Shown here one piece after another: positions 45,001 to 55,911 of a stretch of DNA of 64,000 nt; positions within the stretch are counted from its first letter, which is position 1, and each line of letters starts with the position of its first letter. The translations under genes were made by a program, and so were the position numbers. The stretch is from Acanthaster planci. Lineage: Eukaryota; Echinodermata; Asteroidea; Valvatida; Acanthasteridae. The notes beneath the pieces are model-generated. The model was not told the origin of the DNA and made no database searches. It was given only the letters and a program-made list of their open reading frames with translations. The DNA lies in NCBI RefSeq assembly GCF_001949145.1, contig NW_019091520.1:115763-179762 (forward strand), in the 5' to 3' direction.

Positions 45001-45028
45001 GGATCCACTCTCTTTCAGATGACGTCAT
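35910..45028 (-). CDS. CBS: Cystathionine beta-synthase
   Basis: PLP enzyme that condenses serine and homocysteine to cystathionine in the transsulfuration pathway (cytosol), and also a source of H2S. Twelve coding exons join in consistent phase to about 523 residues (human CBS has 551). Exon 1 keeps the heme ligands of the family (RCTW and PHHH); exon 3 has the PLP lysine in GGSVKDR; SGNTG spans exons 3-4; GTGGT is in exon 5 and GGSSGA spans exons 6-7; exons 9-12 form the regulatory tandem CBS domains. The CPGC redox motif of human CBS is replaced by NSDI. Exon 4 lacks one base near 42220, which shifts its last 15 codons; as given, the gene would be truncated, so this is a sequencing error or a null allele. 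The start at 45028 is the nearest ATG; the frame is open further upstream, so it may lie earlier. Confidence 0.95.
36299..36545. mobile_element. MITE (247 bp), CACTGCAAAAACTG ends, TA target site
   Basis: 22-bp terminal inverted repeats starting CACTGCAAAAACTG with one mismatch, flanked by TA on each side (36297-36298, 36546-36547). The interior is filled with GTGTTA/TAACAC hexamers in both orientations. It lies in the last CBS intron. A TA duplication suggests Tc1/mariner mobilisation. Confidence 0.85.
37013..37097 (-). CDS. CBS: CBS exon 11
   Basis: Encodes [20 protein letters not shown] and LVVQKQN, the start of regulatory CBS motif 2. The donor is GTGAGT. Confidence 0.92.
37344..37452 (-). 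CDS. CBS: CBS exon 10
   Basis: Encodes [18 protein letters not shown] and EVLYKQFKK, the end of regulatory CBS motif 1. The donor is GTATCA. Confidence 0.93.
37831..37965 (-). CDS. CBS: CBS exon 9: first regulatory CBS motif
   Basis: Encodes [20 protein letters not shown], then [20 protein letters not shown]. It matches the start of CBS motif 1 of the AdoMet-sensing module. Confidence 0.92.
38448..38534 (-). CDS. CBS: CBS exon 8: linker to regulatory domain
   Basis: Encodes [17 protein letters not shown] and NPEKEW. A weak donor, GTTGGT, is needed to rebuild the conserved WWW block with exon 9. Confidence 0.88.
39707..39812 (-). CDS. CBS: CBS exon 7
   Basis: Encodes [16 protein letters not shown] and [13 protein letters not shown], the end of the catalytic core; the serine loop contacts the PLP pyridine. 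The donor is GTACGT. Confidence 0.93.
40496..40709 (-). CDS. CBS: CBS exon 6
   Basis: Encodes [28 protein letters not shown] and [12 protein letters not shown]. The EGIGYDF block is diagnostic. The acceptor is AAAAG and the donor GTAAAA. Confidence 0.94.
41899..41990 (-). CDS. CBS: CBS exon 5
   Basis: Encodes [20 protein letters not shown] and [10 protein letters not shown], including the glycine loop that contacts the cofactor. The CxxC pair that human CBS has at this end is absent. The donor is GTGAGT. Confidence 0.92.
42178..42461 (-). CDS. CBS: CBS exon 4, with one missing base
   Basis: Encodes [40 protein letters not shown] and NEGNPLA. The conserved HYDTT...WDQCEG block follows only after a shift of one base near 42220. 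The exon is 284 bp where its phases require a multiple of three. The donor is an unusual GTTCAC. Confidence 0.9.
42978..43083. mobile_element. Foldback element, about 41-bp arms, in CBS intron 3
   Basis: TTTGCAACGCG...CCAATCACAGTGCG at 42978-43018 pairs with 43043-43083 with a few mismatches around a 24-base spacer. It fits a short MITE; no target duplication could be defined. Confidence 0.7.
43247..43381 (-). CDS. CBS: CBS exon 3: PLP-lysine exon
   Basis: Encodes [20 protein letters not shown] and LIEPTSGNT. The lysine in SVKDR forms the Schiff base with PLP; SGNTG binds its phosphate. The donor is GTGAAT. Confidence 0.94.
44318..44433 (-). CDS. CBS: CBS exon 2
   Basis: Encodes [20 protein letters not shown] and GLKCEL, the first strand of the catalytic fold. 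The acceptor is CTACAG and the donor GTAAGT. Confidence 0.93.
44600..44796 (-). repeat. Dispersed repeat family A, copy 3
   Basis: On the minus strand: CACCCCTTCATCGGTTGGA, AAGTGTTCATTTTATTG, TTTCATAGTCGTTCGTGAAC and CCGTTGCTAGGAAAATTGCG. It lies in CBS intron 1 and is closest to copy 4 at its 3' part. Confidence 0.8.
44922..45028 (-). CDS. CBS: CBS exon 1: heme-binding N-terminus
   Basis: Begins [20 protein letters not shown] and ends SPHHHESNG before GTAAGT. The RCTW cysteine and the first of the three histidines correspond to the human heme axial ligands C52 and H65. An AG at 45033-45032 could be a 5' UTR splice acceptor. Confidence 0.88.
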
Positions 45029-45379
45029 ACTGCTGTATGATGTAAGCGACTCAACTCCGACAACGAAGAACGTTGAAGCACAGAGCTGTGACTGCATTGA
45101 TAATTTTATAGTCATTAGGCCCATTCAGTTAAGCCAGCAAGGTCATTGATTTATTGTCTTTATTTCGACGTAATATTAATCACACTCAGTTGAAGCCTAC
45201 CGTAGAAAATAGGCTAACACGGCAAATTTTAACTGTCGTGTTTCAATTACGCATAGTGTAAAATTTTAGCTCAGCCCTCAAGTTGGTCTACTTTGTGCAA
45301 CTGTATTTTTGATATCTCCCGGTTGTCCATATTGGAAGGTGGTTCAATTAATTCGATTGGTGCCTGGATAGTTCGTAAC

Positions 45380-46365
45380 GCCTTTTAGTTCGATGTGTTT
45401 ACAGCATGGTCTAACTTTACTCGGGCCCATTTGCCTACAACGAAAGCGGAGGTATGGAGGAGTTCTCTTTGGTTCAATGATAAAATTAAGATTAATGGCA
45501 GATGTATTTATTACAAACATTGGTTGAGTAAAGGTGTTAAGTTTATTGGTGATTTAATAAATGAGAATGGTGCTTTTCTTTCTCTAGATGAGTTTAAGAA
45601 TGTATTTGATGTCAACATCAACTTTTTAGAGTGTGGTAGAGTGTTGAGAGCAATTAAGTTGTCCTTTAGAGAAATCATGTCGGAAAGTTCAGTTATTAAC
45701 TTCCCATTTTTGCCGTTCAACTTCGAAGTGGTTTTAAAGGACCAGACAGGATCACAAGGGATCTATAATGTTTTAGTGTCTTCTAAACATGTACAAAGAA
45801 AATTCATAGATACGTGGAATGTTAAACTGAACATAGATTTTGATTTTTCGAAGTGGTCTTTAATTTTCAATATTCCACATACATGTGCAGTTGACATTAA
45901 ACTACGTTGGTTCCAATTGAGATTAATACGGCGGATCCTGGGAACTAATTGATTTCTGTCTAAGATTGGTAAGACAGACACCAATCTTTGTACATTCTGT
46001 AACGAGGAAGAGGAGACACTTATTCATCTTTTTTGCTCGTGTACTTACACGATCTCTTTCTGGTCATCGGTAATTGTATGGATTAAAGAGAAGACCATTC
46101 TGTCTGTTGCAATGGGTAAAGCGTCTTTTTATTTTGCAACACCAATGTTACATGTAATAGTAAAGTGGTTAATTTAATATCATTGATTTGTACATTCAAT
46201 GTGTATAAAATGAAAATGAATGAAAAACGACCCTCACTTTCTGTCTTAAAAAAGGATGTGAAGAATTATTATTTGATGGAAAAATTCATGTTTTATGGAA
46301 CTGGAACTAGCTCCCAATTTCACAAGAAATGGGACCAATTAGTCATATTAGGCCAAGGTTAGCAG
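45380..46365 (+). mobile_element. Tx1/L1-like LINE, 3' end of ORF2
   Basis: 45395-45952 encodes the ORF2 C-terminal region (NGAFLSLDEFKNVFDVNINF, LRWFQLRLIRRILGTN). It stops at one TGA and continues in the same frame with CTFCNEEEETLIHLFCSC, a CxxC...HxxxxC zinc finger (zf-RVT type). A frameshift near 46160 precedes the last block (KKDVKNYYLMEKFMF) ending at 46362. This order is typical of Tx1-clade elements. It is 5'-truncated with few lesions, so probably a fairly young copy. It lies about 350 bp upstream of the CBS start codon. Confidence 0.82.
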
Positions 46366-46369
46366 GTTT

Positions 46370-48160
46370 TTAATATTATTGAAATTTAAATCTGTATTTC
46401 TTGTTTTATAAATTGTCAGCATGGATGTTTAAAAAGACACAGTGAACAATAAAGGAGAATCCCAGAAAAACATTTTTAATCAATGTGCTAAGAAATAGGC
46501 AGGCTTTCAGGCAGGCTAAGGGTTGAATTTACTAAAAGTAAACCTGCTCTGAATAAATAAGAATGCATTTGAAACAGATGAAATGACTCAGAAGAGAGAG
46601 AAATTTCAAGCCAGACGCGTGACAGAACAACTGCAACGGATCCGTGTAGGGCAGGTCCATCAGCGCGCACGCCACCTTTGCGTGCACGCAGTGTGGCAGG
46701 CGACGGTTACACACGATTCGTTACATCACCACTGCGTGTACATAATTATAAGACTTTGACCTCGAAATAACACTTGACAATGAAATACCGATAAGAGAAA
46801 TCGATGTTGGGACTTCGGTCATGGAAATCTGTGTAAAAGTTCACACAAAGAGGTGCTGATGTAAGCAGGATAATACAAGTCATTAAACTTGGGTGCCACA
46901 AGATCTGGGGCATGTGACGAATGAAGAGCCGGAGGTTCGCAACAAGAACGCACAACTTGTATAATACGCGTCAACACTCGCGACAAGCGTGCGTATCTGT
47001 CAAAATCTCTCCCAGAGCGATTTTCAATTTGACCACCGAACGCAATAAACACGTGCGTTTTGGGGTCGATTTTGTCTCCTTCAACTTGAAAGCGAAATGC
47101 ATAAACGCAACGCATCCCCAAAACGTACATGGAAAGGCCCCTTTAAGGAAATCCTGGACACGATGAAGAACACGTGTGTAAATAAATCGCAGTGGTATAA
47201 GGCTGTTTCTCGATCATTTGGCCTAGAAAAGATAATCCTGCGTGCACGCAGGGCACAATGGAGGGGTATAAGGTAAGGGGGGCAGAGGAAGAATAGACAG
47301 ACATCAATGTGGACTGTCCGGGCTGTGGACTGTCAGAGGGCAGTGGGGGATATGAAAAGATGGAGCGAACAGGTTCAGAAGTCTTCAGTGGCACCAACGA
47401 CATCCCATGCGAAAATGGGATTGATGTAGAAATGGGCCGGCTATGCATCAGTACACACTGAGCCATTCGTATCAAGCGTTTTAAGCTTCAAAAGGCGACA
47501 TCAACCTAATAAGACTTTGCATTGTTTACACCCATACCTGGTGCAAAACCAGGAAAGTCTACAATGGTCAAAATGGAAACGAGAGGCCAAGACCAGTTTG
47601 TTAGTGTTTCAATATTTAAAAAAGTACATGTATCACTTGGATGACTCGAATATTTAACCTAAGAATACTACACCAACCCAATTGTTTTACACAATGTATT
47701 GCAATAGCCAAACTATCTTCTTAGTAACGTTTTTATGTAGGCTGATATCCCTGCGGTTCACCAGCCAAGCTATATTTAGTTCTTTCCCTCAATGCTTTTG
47801 CACCACTGCAACCGTGAACGATCGAGCCACTTTAACAAACAGTAGATTGGCACATATCTGGCTGATAATTGGACAAATGTAAGCTTCGTATTTGCAGTCT
47901 TTACACACCACTGACGAGGCCATGGGCAAGCCAAACTCATCACTGGAAACAGTTGAGTCTACCTGCATAATTATCTAGAATTATAGGTCTCACTAACTTT
48001 TCGTCAAAGTGATCGTGGCGACAGGGTAAACCCACAGTAAACGGTGCACACGGAGCCGGATAAACGTCCGCTAGTAGCCTGCCAGAAAGGGTGACCGGTG
48101 GTGAAACAACTCGCGTCCAACATAACAACTTGAATTCTCCTTACAAAAACCACTCTTGCT
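46370..48160. other. Intergenic, nothing recognised
   Basis: No gene or domain was found. A GCGTGCACGCAG motif occurs near 46680 and again near 47240; its meaning is unclear. Confidence 0.35.
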
Positions 48161-48163
48161 ATA

Positions 48164-48311
48164 CCTCGTGATTCGGGCCAAGCTTTTGCTTAGTTACAAA
48201 AGCGACGCCTTGCAACAATACACTGTTCCCAATAGATAAGAAGGGCACAAAGGAACCAGTCCATTCTAGAGATGGTGATCGCTTCGCAAAAGCTTGCCCC
48301 GAATCACGAGG
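48164..48311. mobile_element. Foldback MITE (148 bp)
   Basis: 26-bp arms (CCTCGTGATTCGGGCCAAGC... at 48164-48189 and its complement at 48286-48311) with one mismatch. No coding content. Confidence 0.78.
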
Positions 48312-48789
48312 CACAGCAACAGTGTCTTTAGTCTGGGGAATTCAAATCGTTATGTTTATGTGCAGTCAGAGAGCTCAGTGCACCAGATTTTATTTAACTT
48401 TAACTCGCAAATGGCTTATTACGACAACAGTCTCTTTCATTCACAACCTTGAAAAGAACTGGCCTCTTCGTGGTCAAAATACTCCCTCCCCGAACCGCCA
48501 ATGAGAGGGGGATTTTGTCACTGTCTACACCGTCTCGAAAGCTCTGTCCACGTCCAAGTAATCTTGCTGATCAGTGGGCGGGCCAAACCATCGAGGAGTG
48601 TATGGCTGGCCCTCAATGCAAAGGCAAAATAATTCACTGAAAAGTGTTAAAAATATCACGCAGCGAACAAAACTTCAATTAATGACGCCGTTATACTAAG
48701 CAGAAAAACAAAGTAGGAGCCTTTTAAAAGTAATGGGTATAAGGTACATACATGTTGAATTTGGGGTCATATCGGACACCAACCCAAGG

Positions 48790-49060
48790 CAGGGGAGATG
48801 GCGCAGTGGTTCTTTCCTCGCCTGCCACCACCGTGGTCCGGGTTCGAATCCTGGCTCTGTGTACTCGTGGATTGGGTTCCATACATAATGCCGTACCTGA
48901 GTCTATAGGTTTTACTCGTCGTATTTCTCTGGGGTTTATCCCCCGTGCTTAACACTGCAACAACCTCTCGTTGTCTCATCTCTGCAAGTTTCTTCAGGCT
49001 TGCGCAGTGCCCCAAAGGCGCTTTTGAGCAATCTTTATGGTTTCTTAACCAGAAATGATT
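48790..49060 (+). mobile_element. tRNA-derived SINE
   Basis: The head has an RNA polymerase III A box (TGGCGCAGTGG at 48799-48809) and B box (GGTTCGAATCC at 48841-48851). Their spacing is shorter than in many tRNAs but typical of tRNA-derived SINE heads. A non-tRNA body follows (CTTGCGCAGTGCCCCAAAGG, TTTATGGTTTCTTAACC). The head cannot fold as a clean modern tRNA, so it is not a tRNA gene. Confidence 0.8.
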
Positions 49061-49699
49061 GATAACGACACAAACCAAGGGCAGTGTTTCTGCAAACTTA
49101 TTGGCAGATGCATGTAGTGGCATAAAATATCATTGTTGGTGTGTCCAAAGCGTATAGGCAGGCCAATAGCTCCTCAGCCTACCGTCATTGCGTGGGTACG
49201 ACGACGATTTATGTCAACAATCCGTTTGGTGTAAAATTAGTGGGAAAAAATACATACATTTACCTTCAAGAATGAATGATGCACCACCTGGTATCGCGTG
49301 CGTGCTTTCTTTCACATGACACAGTTCCAACAGTTCCACACAGACCTAAATTACTCCGAAGAGTAATCAGTACACGTTGGTCACGTACGCTTCGTGGAAG
49401 GTGAACATAGATCTACGCAAAATTACCCATGCACAGTTGGACATGAACCGTACTGGATGCATCCGTGTGACACGTTCAATGTAAGGGTGACCCTTCACCG
49501 TAGGTCCATATCCATGACCTCGAGCGTCGGGTTCAAGCACAATTAAAACGACAGAGCTATTAAACTCACTGTTTCTTGCTTCAGAAAAAAATCCCATTAA
49601 ATCCTTGGCGGTGTTAGTTTCTAATTTAGGTGAAGTTTTCAGTGCTCTGTAAAAAGATCTTACGATCGTAATTTTTCCTGGGCGCATGAGATTGCCCTT

Positions 49700-50060
49700 T
49701 TCTTAGTGTGGCCCCTTCCATCACAATTCAAATTTACCTCCAAGCTTCAATGTAGGCCTACATGTACCAGTACTGTACCCATTAGATTGGCTGTTTTCTA
49801 CATTTGGGAAATCTGAACAACCCGATCTCTTTCTCTTTGGAATCTGCACTTTGTCTTGTACAACCCCTAACACAACAAATGGATACCGTTTCTTTCGGTA
49901 GTACTCCAAGCTATGACCAGGTTCAATGGTACTGTAAGCTGTATTCATGTACGTACAGTACGCTTGTAGGCCTACTTTGAATATCGCGGTTTTTAAAAAA
50001 TGCAGAGATTGGTTCCAACAACACTATACCACTTATGATAGAAGGGGGCCACACTAAGAA
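49700..50060. mobile_element. MITE (about 360 bp), TCTTAGTGTGGCC ends
   Basis: TCTTAGTGTGGCCCCTTCCA at 49701 pairs with 50036-50059 with one indel and one mismatch. Only the termini are inverted repeats. The target duplication is not clear. Confidence 0.68.
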
Positions 50061-50739
50061 ACGACGACCTCGTGCACACAGGAAAAATTTCGATTTTAAA
50101 ATCTTTTAACGGAGCACTAAAAATTCCATGTAAATGAGAAACTAATACCGTAAGCGATTTAATGGAATTTTCTGAAGAAAAAACTGAACGAGGTCAAAAA
50201 CCTGAGAGAATGATATCGAAGTCGCATCCGTACATTTCAATATGCCCGCTGACACGTCTTGCCGCTAAGGCCATATGTGCGCATGCGTGCTTAATTATAA
50301 ATTATTAGTGAAGAGGCCTATGAGGCCTATCCCTACATTCAGGAGCGTAGAATATTTTGGCTCCGGGGGTGCGATTTTCAAGAAAGAGCAACTCCAACTT
50401 CCAGCATTTAAACAAGGAAGGCAAGTGCGCACATGAAAAGCAGATTGCTACCGTCCCCTCCCCTCACAATATATATTCTTCTTCAGGTTAGCACTTGACT
50501 CAGATCATGACCGTGTTTCTCAACGGCTGATATCCGTCTTGCAGACTGCCGTTGGGTTTAAATATGACCACCTCAAGCGAAACTCCCTTCTGCTGGCGAA
50601 GGGGGGGGGTGCGTCCCCCGGCCCCCCCCACCACCACCCTATGCCCTTGACTTTTGTGGCAGGACAGGTAATTGTAGCACCCATCTTGTCAGGACTTCAG
50701 AATTTATGAAAATGTGTACACTGAGTAACATTGAAAAAT

Positions 50740-51660
50740 TCTTCCTGGTTGATCCACAACAGCTTTTCTGAATCTATCAACTGTACGCTAAGGGTCCAGG
50801 GAACAACAGCAACCCTCTATCTGTAGCCTTTATTGACCTATAATTACTGATTAAAGCTTTTGACCCGATCACTACTGTTGTGCAAAAGGCTGGATATCCC
50901 GACTCTCTGCAGCTGCTTGCTGTCACGATTTCATGACGGCATGGCAAGCCTGGCAGGTAGGCCTACATTTTGGTGGTGACACCTTGAAACAAGGTTGCGT
51001 TCTCGCTCCTACCTTTTCTGTATAGAGCATTTCAAAAATCTGTCAGCCGAAAGTCCAGGAGTTTGCTGTCAGAAAGTTCCAATACACAGATGATGTACGC
51101 CATTAAGTTCATGCAGCTTCCGCGAGTTAGCTACATCGCCTCTCCTGTTCATAATACAAGACGTTTGGGCTATCAGCCTGAAGGAAACTGTTGTTATGGC
51201 CCAGTCTGCAACCTACCCACCCACCATTTACCTACCAACACTAGTATTGAGTATACCAACCACTCCCTTGATAACGAAATGTCAACAGGGCTTTGGAGGG
51301 CTGCTACTGTCCTTGGCCGTGACTGAACTCGTTTAGAGGAAGTCACTTCCAAGCTCAGCGCTGAGAGCGTATTCAGTGTGCTGCCCTACGCGTGCTAATG
51401 TTGGTTGACCTATCGCCGCCGAGAAAGCACACTCAGTGAATTTCATACACAAGATGTCTCCGGCTTATCGTGAGCATAATTAAGACAGGATGACTGCTCG
51501 ATACAAATCCCAGCTCCTATCTCCCATGTAAAATGCAACAGACCCAGACATCCGATGTTGCAATGCACAGGAGGGGTGCAGACCCCGAGGATGACGTAGA
51601 CTTCGATTCGAAGATGTCCTGAAGCGGGATCAATCTGACATCAGGATACGCTCATGGTCA
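50740..51660 (+). mobile_element. Heavily decayed LINE reverse transcriptase
   Basis: In changing frames the sequence reads LYLAFIDL..KAFD, LKQGCVLAPTFSV and QYTDDV (the Y-x-DD box). Then come NHSLDNEMSTGLWRAA, LTYRRRESTLSEFH and RGVQTPRM..RFEDVLK-like blocks. The order matches the middle to the end of a LINE ORF2. Stops and shifts occur every few dozen codons. The clade is uncertain. Confidence 0.65.
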
Positions 51661-52429
51661 ACAGTGGCGCTAAACAGACGTTTGGAGGGTCTTCCTTGAT
51701 GATCGCAGGTTGTCAGACTAGAGGAAGATCAAGAAACTGGAATATGACAACGTTTAATTAAAACACTCGATCCACAGTCGATGATTGATGCTTGCCTCTT
51801 AGCATTGTCAGAAAGGACTCGGACGCTGGCCGCACCTCTACTTTTTGAGTCCGGGCGTAAGAACTTAGGCCTATAGGTCCATGGGGTTGGATCATTGGAT
51901 CGACGCCACGTGTCTTTATCAAGTGGCTCGTGGTCATATCCAAGTAGATGGCCAACACTATGAAAAGACCAATGTTAGAAAAGCAAGTATCGAATCCTTC
52001 GATCGCCTCAAAAACTTATGGCTGCAATTCAATGTCCGTGGTTTTCAATCATTCATTTTTTCATGCTGAAAAAAGCTTTAGAGAACCTAGGTCGTATTCC
52101 CAAAGAAAAAAAAAACCATTTCTACCGGCAATCGCCTCGGGAAATCAGTGAATACAGGCTGATATATGTTTAGTTTCATTTTATGCAGGTCCTCTTGGGA
52201 ACATCCAGACTAGGTAATGTAAATGAAATTTGGGCTATGCGTACCCACAATCAAGGGTGATAAAGCGGAAGCTCGTACGAAACGTCCTGTTAATAATAAT
52301 ACAGGTATAGTGATACCGAATTAACTGGAACCCCGGCTGGGTCAATTCGCACCCGAGTTAACTCGTATATCCAGCTTAGCCCTTACATGGGTCAAACTTT
52401 TGTGCCACAGATGTAACGAGTCACTACTG

Positions 52430-52890
52430 TTTGTGACTTAATTCAAGTCATAACAGGCAAAATAGTCGAATCGTACTTAGCTCAATTCAGTTTTGAGTCA
52501 CAAATATTTGAACACACAATGGGATAATAAACCATGAGAGGAAGTCTTTTTTGGGGCATTTTAAATTCAGGCCTATCTCGGGGTCACTAAATTGTGGTCC
52601 TAAAACATCTTACTTGTGATGATAACGCATGACATGAACATTAAAAACCCGCACTGCAAGTCATTGTAAATATTTTTTTCAGTAGAGAGGTTTTCTTCAG
52701 CTTTTGGGATCGACCCGACAGTATTATGAACTTTCACTCGAGTCGGGTCTTTTGAGGAAGCCTGGAATTGAGTCATTCGCTCCGAGTGACTCGATTCAAA
52801 TTCAGTCATTTAACCCGTCGGGACTCGAGTCACGTTGCCGAAACTGTGACCCAATTCAAGTGGAACTCGAGTCGAGTCACTGACCTGTGT
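52430..52890. repeat. GAGTCA/TGACTC-rich tract
   Basis: At least six GAGTCA or TGACTC hexamers plus several GACTCGAGTC palindromes occur between 52430 and 52890. The sequence around them is degenerate. It is probably an eroded repeat built from this motif; the hexamer resembles an AP-1 half-site. Confidence 0.55.
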
Positions 52891-53242
52891 CATTACAGGT
52901 TCTGATTAATACTCGCTAGTCGCGGGGCATGTGGTTTTGTGTAAAAAGGAAGAGGTTGCCGCTGTCCAAGTCAGTGACACTTCCTTTCTAGTGACTTGTG
53001 AGGCTTACCGGTTGAACAAAAATAGTCCAAGCCAGTTATGTCCGGTACAGTGGGGTTGATGATGGGCGGATATATGACCTGAGACCAAAAGCTGGTAATA
53101 TTTGTTTATCCTTGTGTCAGTAAGAACATGCTTTTGTGCCTAGTGGCTTTATACCAGAGAAACAGCTTCATTGTTGTTGACTTCTCGTAATTTCTTTATT
53201 GAATTTCCTTCTTGCCGTCTTTCGCTTGGGATAGATGGACAG

Positions 53243-53243
53243 N
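53243..53243. other. Undetermined base (N)
   Basis: The only ambiguous base in the window, in non-coding sequence. It may mark a scaffolding or polishing problem. Confidence 0.99.
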
Positions 53244-53940
53244 TAATATACTTCGGGGTATGGGGTTATTTTCCGGAATATAGATAGTATATACAGAACC
53301 AATGCTTAGCAACGAAGATGTGGTGATCTTGAAATGACCGTTTGATTTGTTCAGCCTCGAGATTTAATACGGATGTTTCCTCTTTACGCCTCTGGCTTGA
53401 CGGTTATGCCAAGAAACCGAACAGGTGTTGGGCTGTGATGTGGTCATGGTCTTGGAAGGATGGATGCCAGTACATACGATGAGCCCTACCGATCACCCGG
53501 CGCCCGCACCAAGATGTACAGGGTTTAATTCCGGAGCCAATTCAGATCATGGATAAAAAAACGAGACTGAAGCAGTCAGACCGTCCGCACGGCGAGCGGA
53601 GAGGGGAAGGGTGTGGCTGGGGCCTTTAACAAGCCTCTGTATGCACCCCCTATCGGAAACAAACGTATCCGAATTATCTATTGTTCTGTGATTTCCCCCC
53701 CAGCTGGTAGAGTGCCCCGCCCATACCCAAAGATGGTGACGGGGTTGAAAGCACCTAATGCTCTGGCCGTTATCGTTTCTATGGAGAATTTGTTTTTTTG
53801 AAAGAAAAGCTAACTGAACCGTAGGTACTGCTAAGTCCCCAAACACCTGTCGTATACAGTGCATGCATGCGTGGTGCAGCAAGACTGATAAAAAAATGGA
53901 CGATGAGTAAGATTTGAAGCTTTGCACGGTGGAAGAGACA

Positions 53941-54159
53941 TGAGAAATGGGTTTGCGGGTACACCATGGAATCAATCTCTTTGGGGCGAGGTGTGGTTCT
54001 TAAAAGAACCCAGCTATCCACTCCAGTCCGGCACACTCTCCCGAGGACGGCCAGAGCACACTGGCCGAAGCGTCAAGTTAACACTCACCGGTTCTTTTAA
54101 GAACCACACCTCGCCCAAAAGAGATCGATTCCATGGTGTAACCGGAAACCCGTTTCTCA
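53941..54159. mobile_element. MITE (219 bp) with 70-bp terminal inverted repeats
   Basis: 53941-54010 (TGAGAAATGGGTTTGCGGGT... to ...TTAAAAGAACC) is the reverse complement of 54090-54159 with five mismatches. The central 79 bp are unique. The target duplication is not evident. Confidence 0.82.
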
Positions 54160-54164
54160 CCTGA

Positions 54165-55828
54165 ATGATGCGTGTGTGCACATTTACATTCGCGCATTGA
54201 CACACCCAATAGCGCTGAGACATGGGTATCACGAGCTATTTGGGGGGCAAATTCACGGTCAATGAACCCTCCTCCGACAAAATGCACGACTGCATTCATG
54301 TCTTGGACGTCGAGCAATAGTGGAGGAAGGGACCACAACTGACTAACGCCCAAGATTTTCGAATGCCAACAAATCATTACGTAATAAAGCGTCTTCCACA
54401 ATGTCGAAGTATTAACTAAACAGAAACGATATTGGTCCGCAACCGGACGTGCATTCTACATACCCCCCCCCCCTTCAAGCTCTCAGGAGCAGATTCCAAA
54501 CGTTCGAGTGTATCTTTCTCTTTATTTCCAGTGAGCGATAAAACTGTACGAACAAACTTCGGTAATATTGGAAATTTGATAATTTGAAATTAAGAATGTC
54601 ATTAAACCGCAATATCCTTGCAAGAAATTGCCACATGTGATAAGACCCGTTCCACATGAACATGTCAACGTCGACCAGCCATTTTGGCAAGGCCAAAGAT
54701 GCACAGAAATCAATTGTTGTACTTATAAATCTTGACCAACACAACATTAGTTCCACAATCTGTAAATATAAAAATACATTTTAAATTAATATATACATTA
54801 GAAGTTGCTGTTCTTCAATTGTTGCAACGCCACAAGAATGAGTCACTTTACACCACAAGGGCAAAGCTACAAACCACAGAGCGTCGATAAGAACGTCATC
54901 ATACATCGGTTTGGGACAAATTTCCATCGGTGCAATTGGACTGGTAGGTATATTGCTCCTTAGTTTTAAGTTCGAGTTTATTCTTGTTTATAACAAAGAT
55001 ACCATAAAGAAGGTGCAACCACGACTGTAGCTGCACAGAATTTCAAAATGATGCTCGCTCTTAAGACACATGGATGGTTTCATTTGGAAATGTGCCTGCG
55101 GGGCCCAAGTGCCTTGGAATTGTTTTGTCTCAATGGGTTATTCCCCCGTCAACAGCGCTATCGGGCACCAAGTACAGTTTCTGTTGTCCTGATTGTTTTT
55201 TTAGGTGACATTTAGTCAGAATTCATATCATCCTCCCAATGACCAATCCAAGACAAGGCCTGTATTTAAGAAAGGATTTACGTGTGCAATAGTAAGGTAT
55301 TCAGGTGTTGTGTAAAATCTATTACAAACCCCCTCTTTCCTTGCCTGCTCAAGTATGCCCCCGTAGTCTCATGAGGGCATCACGAGAGGACCCAAGGGAG
55401 GCAGTTACACCCCCATCCCCAGACGACTTAAACAGTGGAAAACACAAAGGGAAACAAAGGGGGGAGAAAGACATGAAAAGAGAGAGAAGAAATTGAAATC
55501 ATTAATTTGCTTGAAAAAAAAAAACTTGAAATTAATGCCTATCCCACAGTCGTTTATTATTCAGTAACTAATGAGTGCTTTCAATTCCCCAAGAAATCTC
55601 TCCTCCCCAAAAAATGTGGCTCCCCCCAATAAAATCCTGGCAACACCCATGTAGCAGGCCCCCTATGTATGCAGGTGCTGGACAGAATTCAGGCTTTGTC
55701 AAAACCAACTAGCTGTGGCTGACAGTATCATATGCCTCTATGGCAACGAGCCGCAGCCGTAAGGTAGTGGCTTCCCATAGGTGCATACATTATTTCTAGC
55801 CACAGCCACACTTGTAAGTCATCAGAGG
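54165..55828. other. Intergenic and VPS26C 3' flank
   Basis: No gene was seen. On the minus strand an AATAAA-type poly(A) signal lies at 55558-55553, about 270 bases after the VPS26C stop, and could end its transcript. Confidence 0.4.
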
Positions 55829-55911
55829 CTAGAAGCGAGTTAGCTTGACAGGGAAGTTCTCTGTGATCAGGTGGTCATCTTGCAGGACGATGACCAGGTT
55901 GATTTCAAATT
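55829..55911 (-). CDS. VPS26C: VPS26C exon 7 and stop
   Basis: Encodes FEINLVIVLQDDHLITENFP and ends VKLTRF-TAG. The acceptor is TTTTCAG. Confidence 0.94.

Noticed and set aside
46670-47250. Two GCGTGCACGCAG palindromes
   Set aside because: Isolated short palindromes with no flanking similarity; could be chance.
48792-48862. Possible tRNA gene
   Set aside because: A and B boxes are present but the arms do not pair as a tRNA and a SINE body follows.
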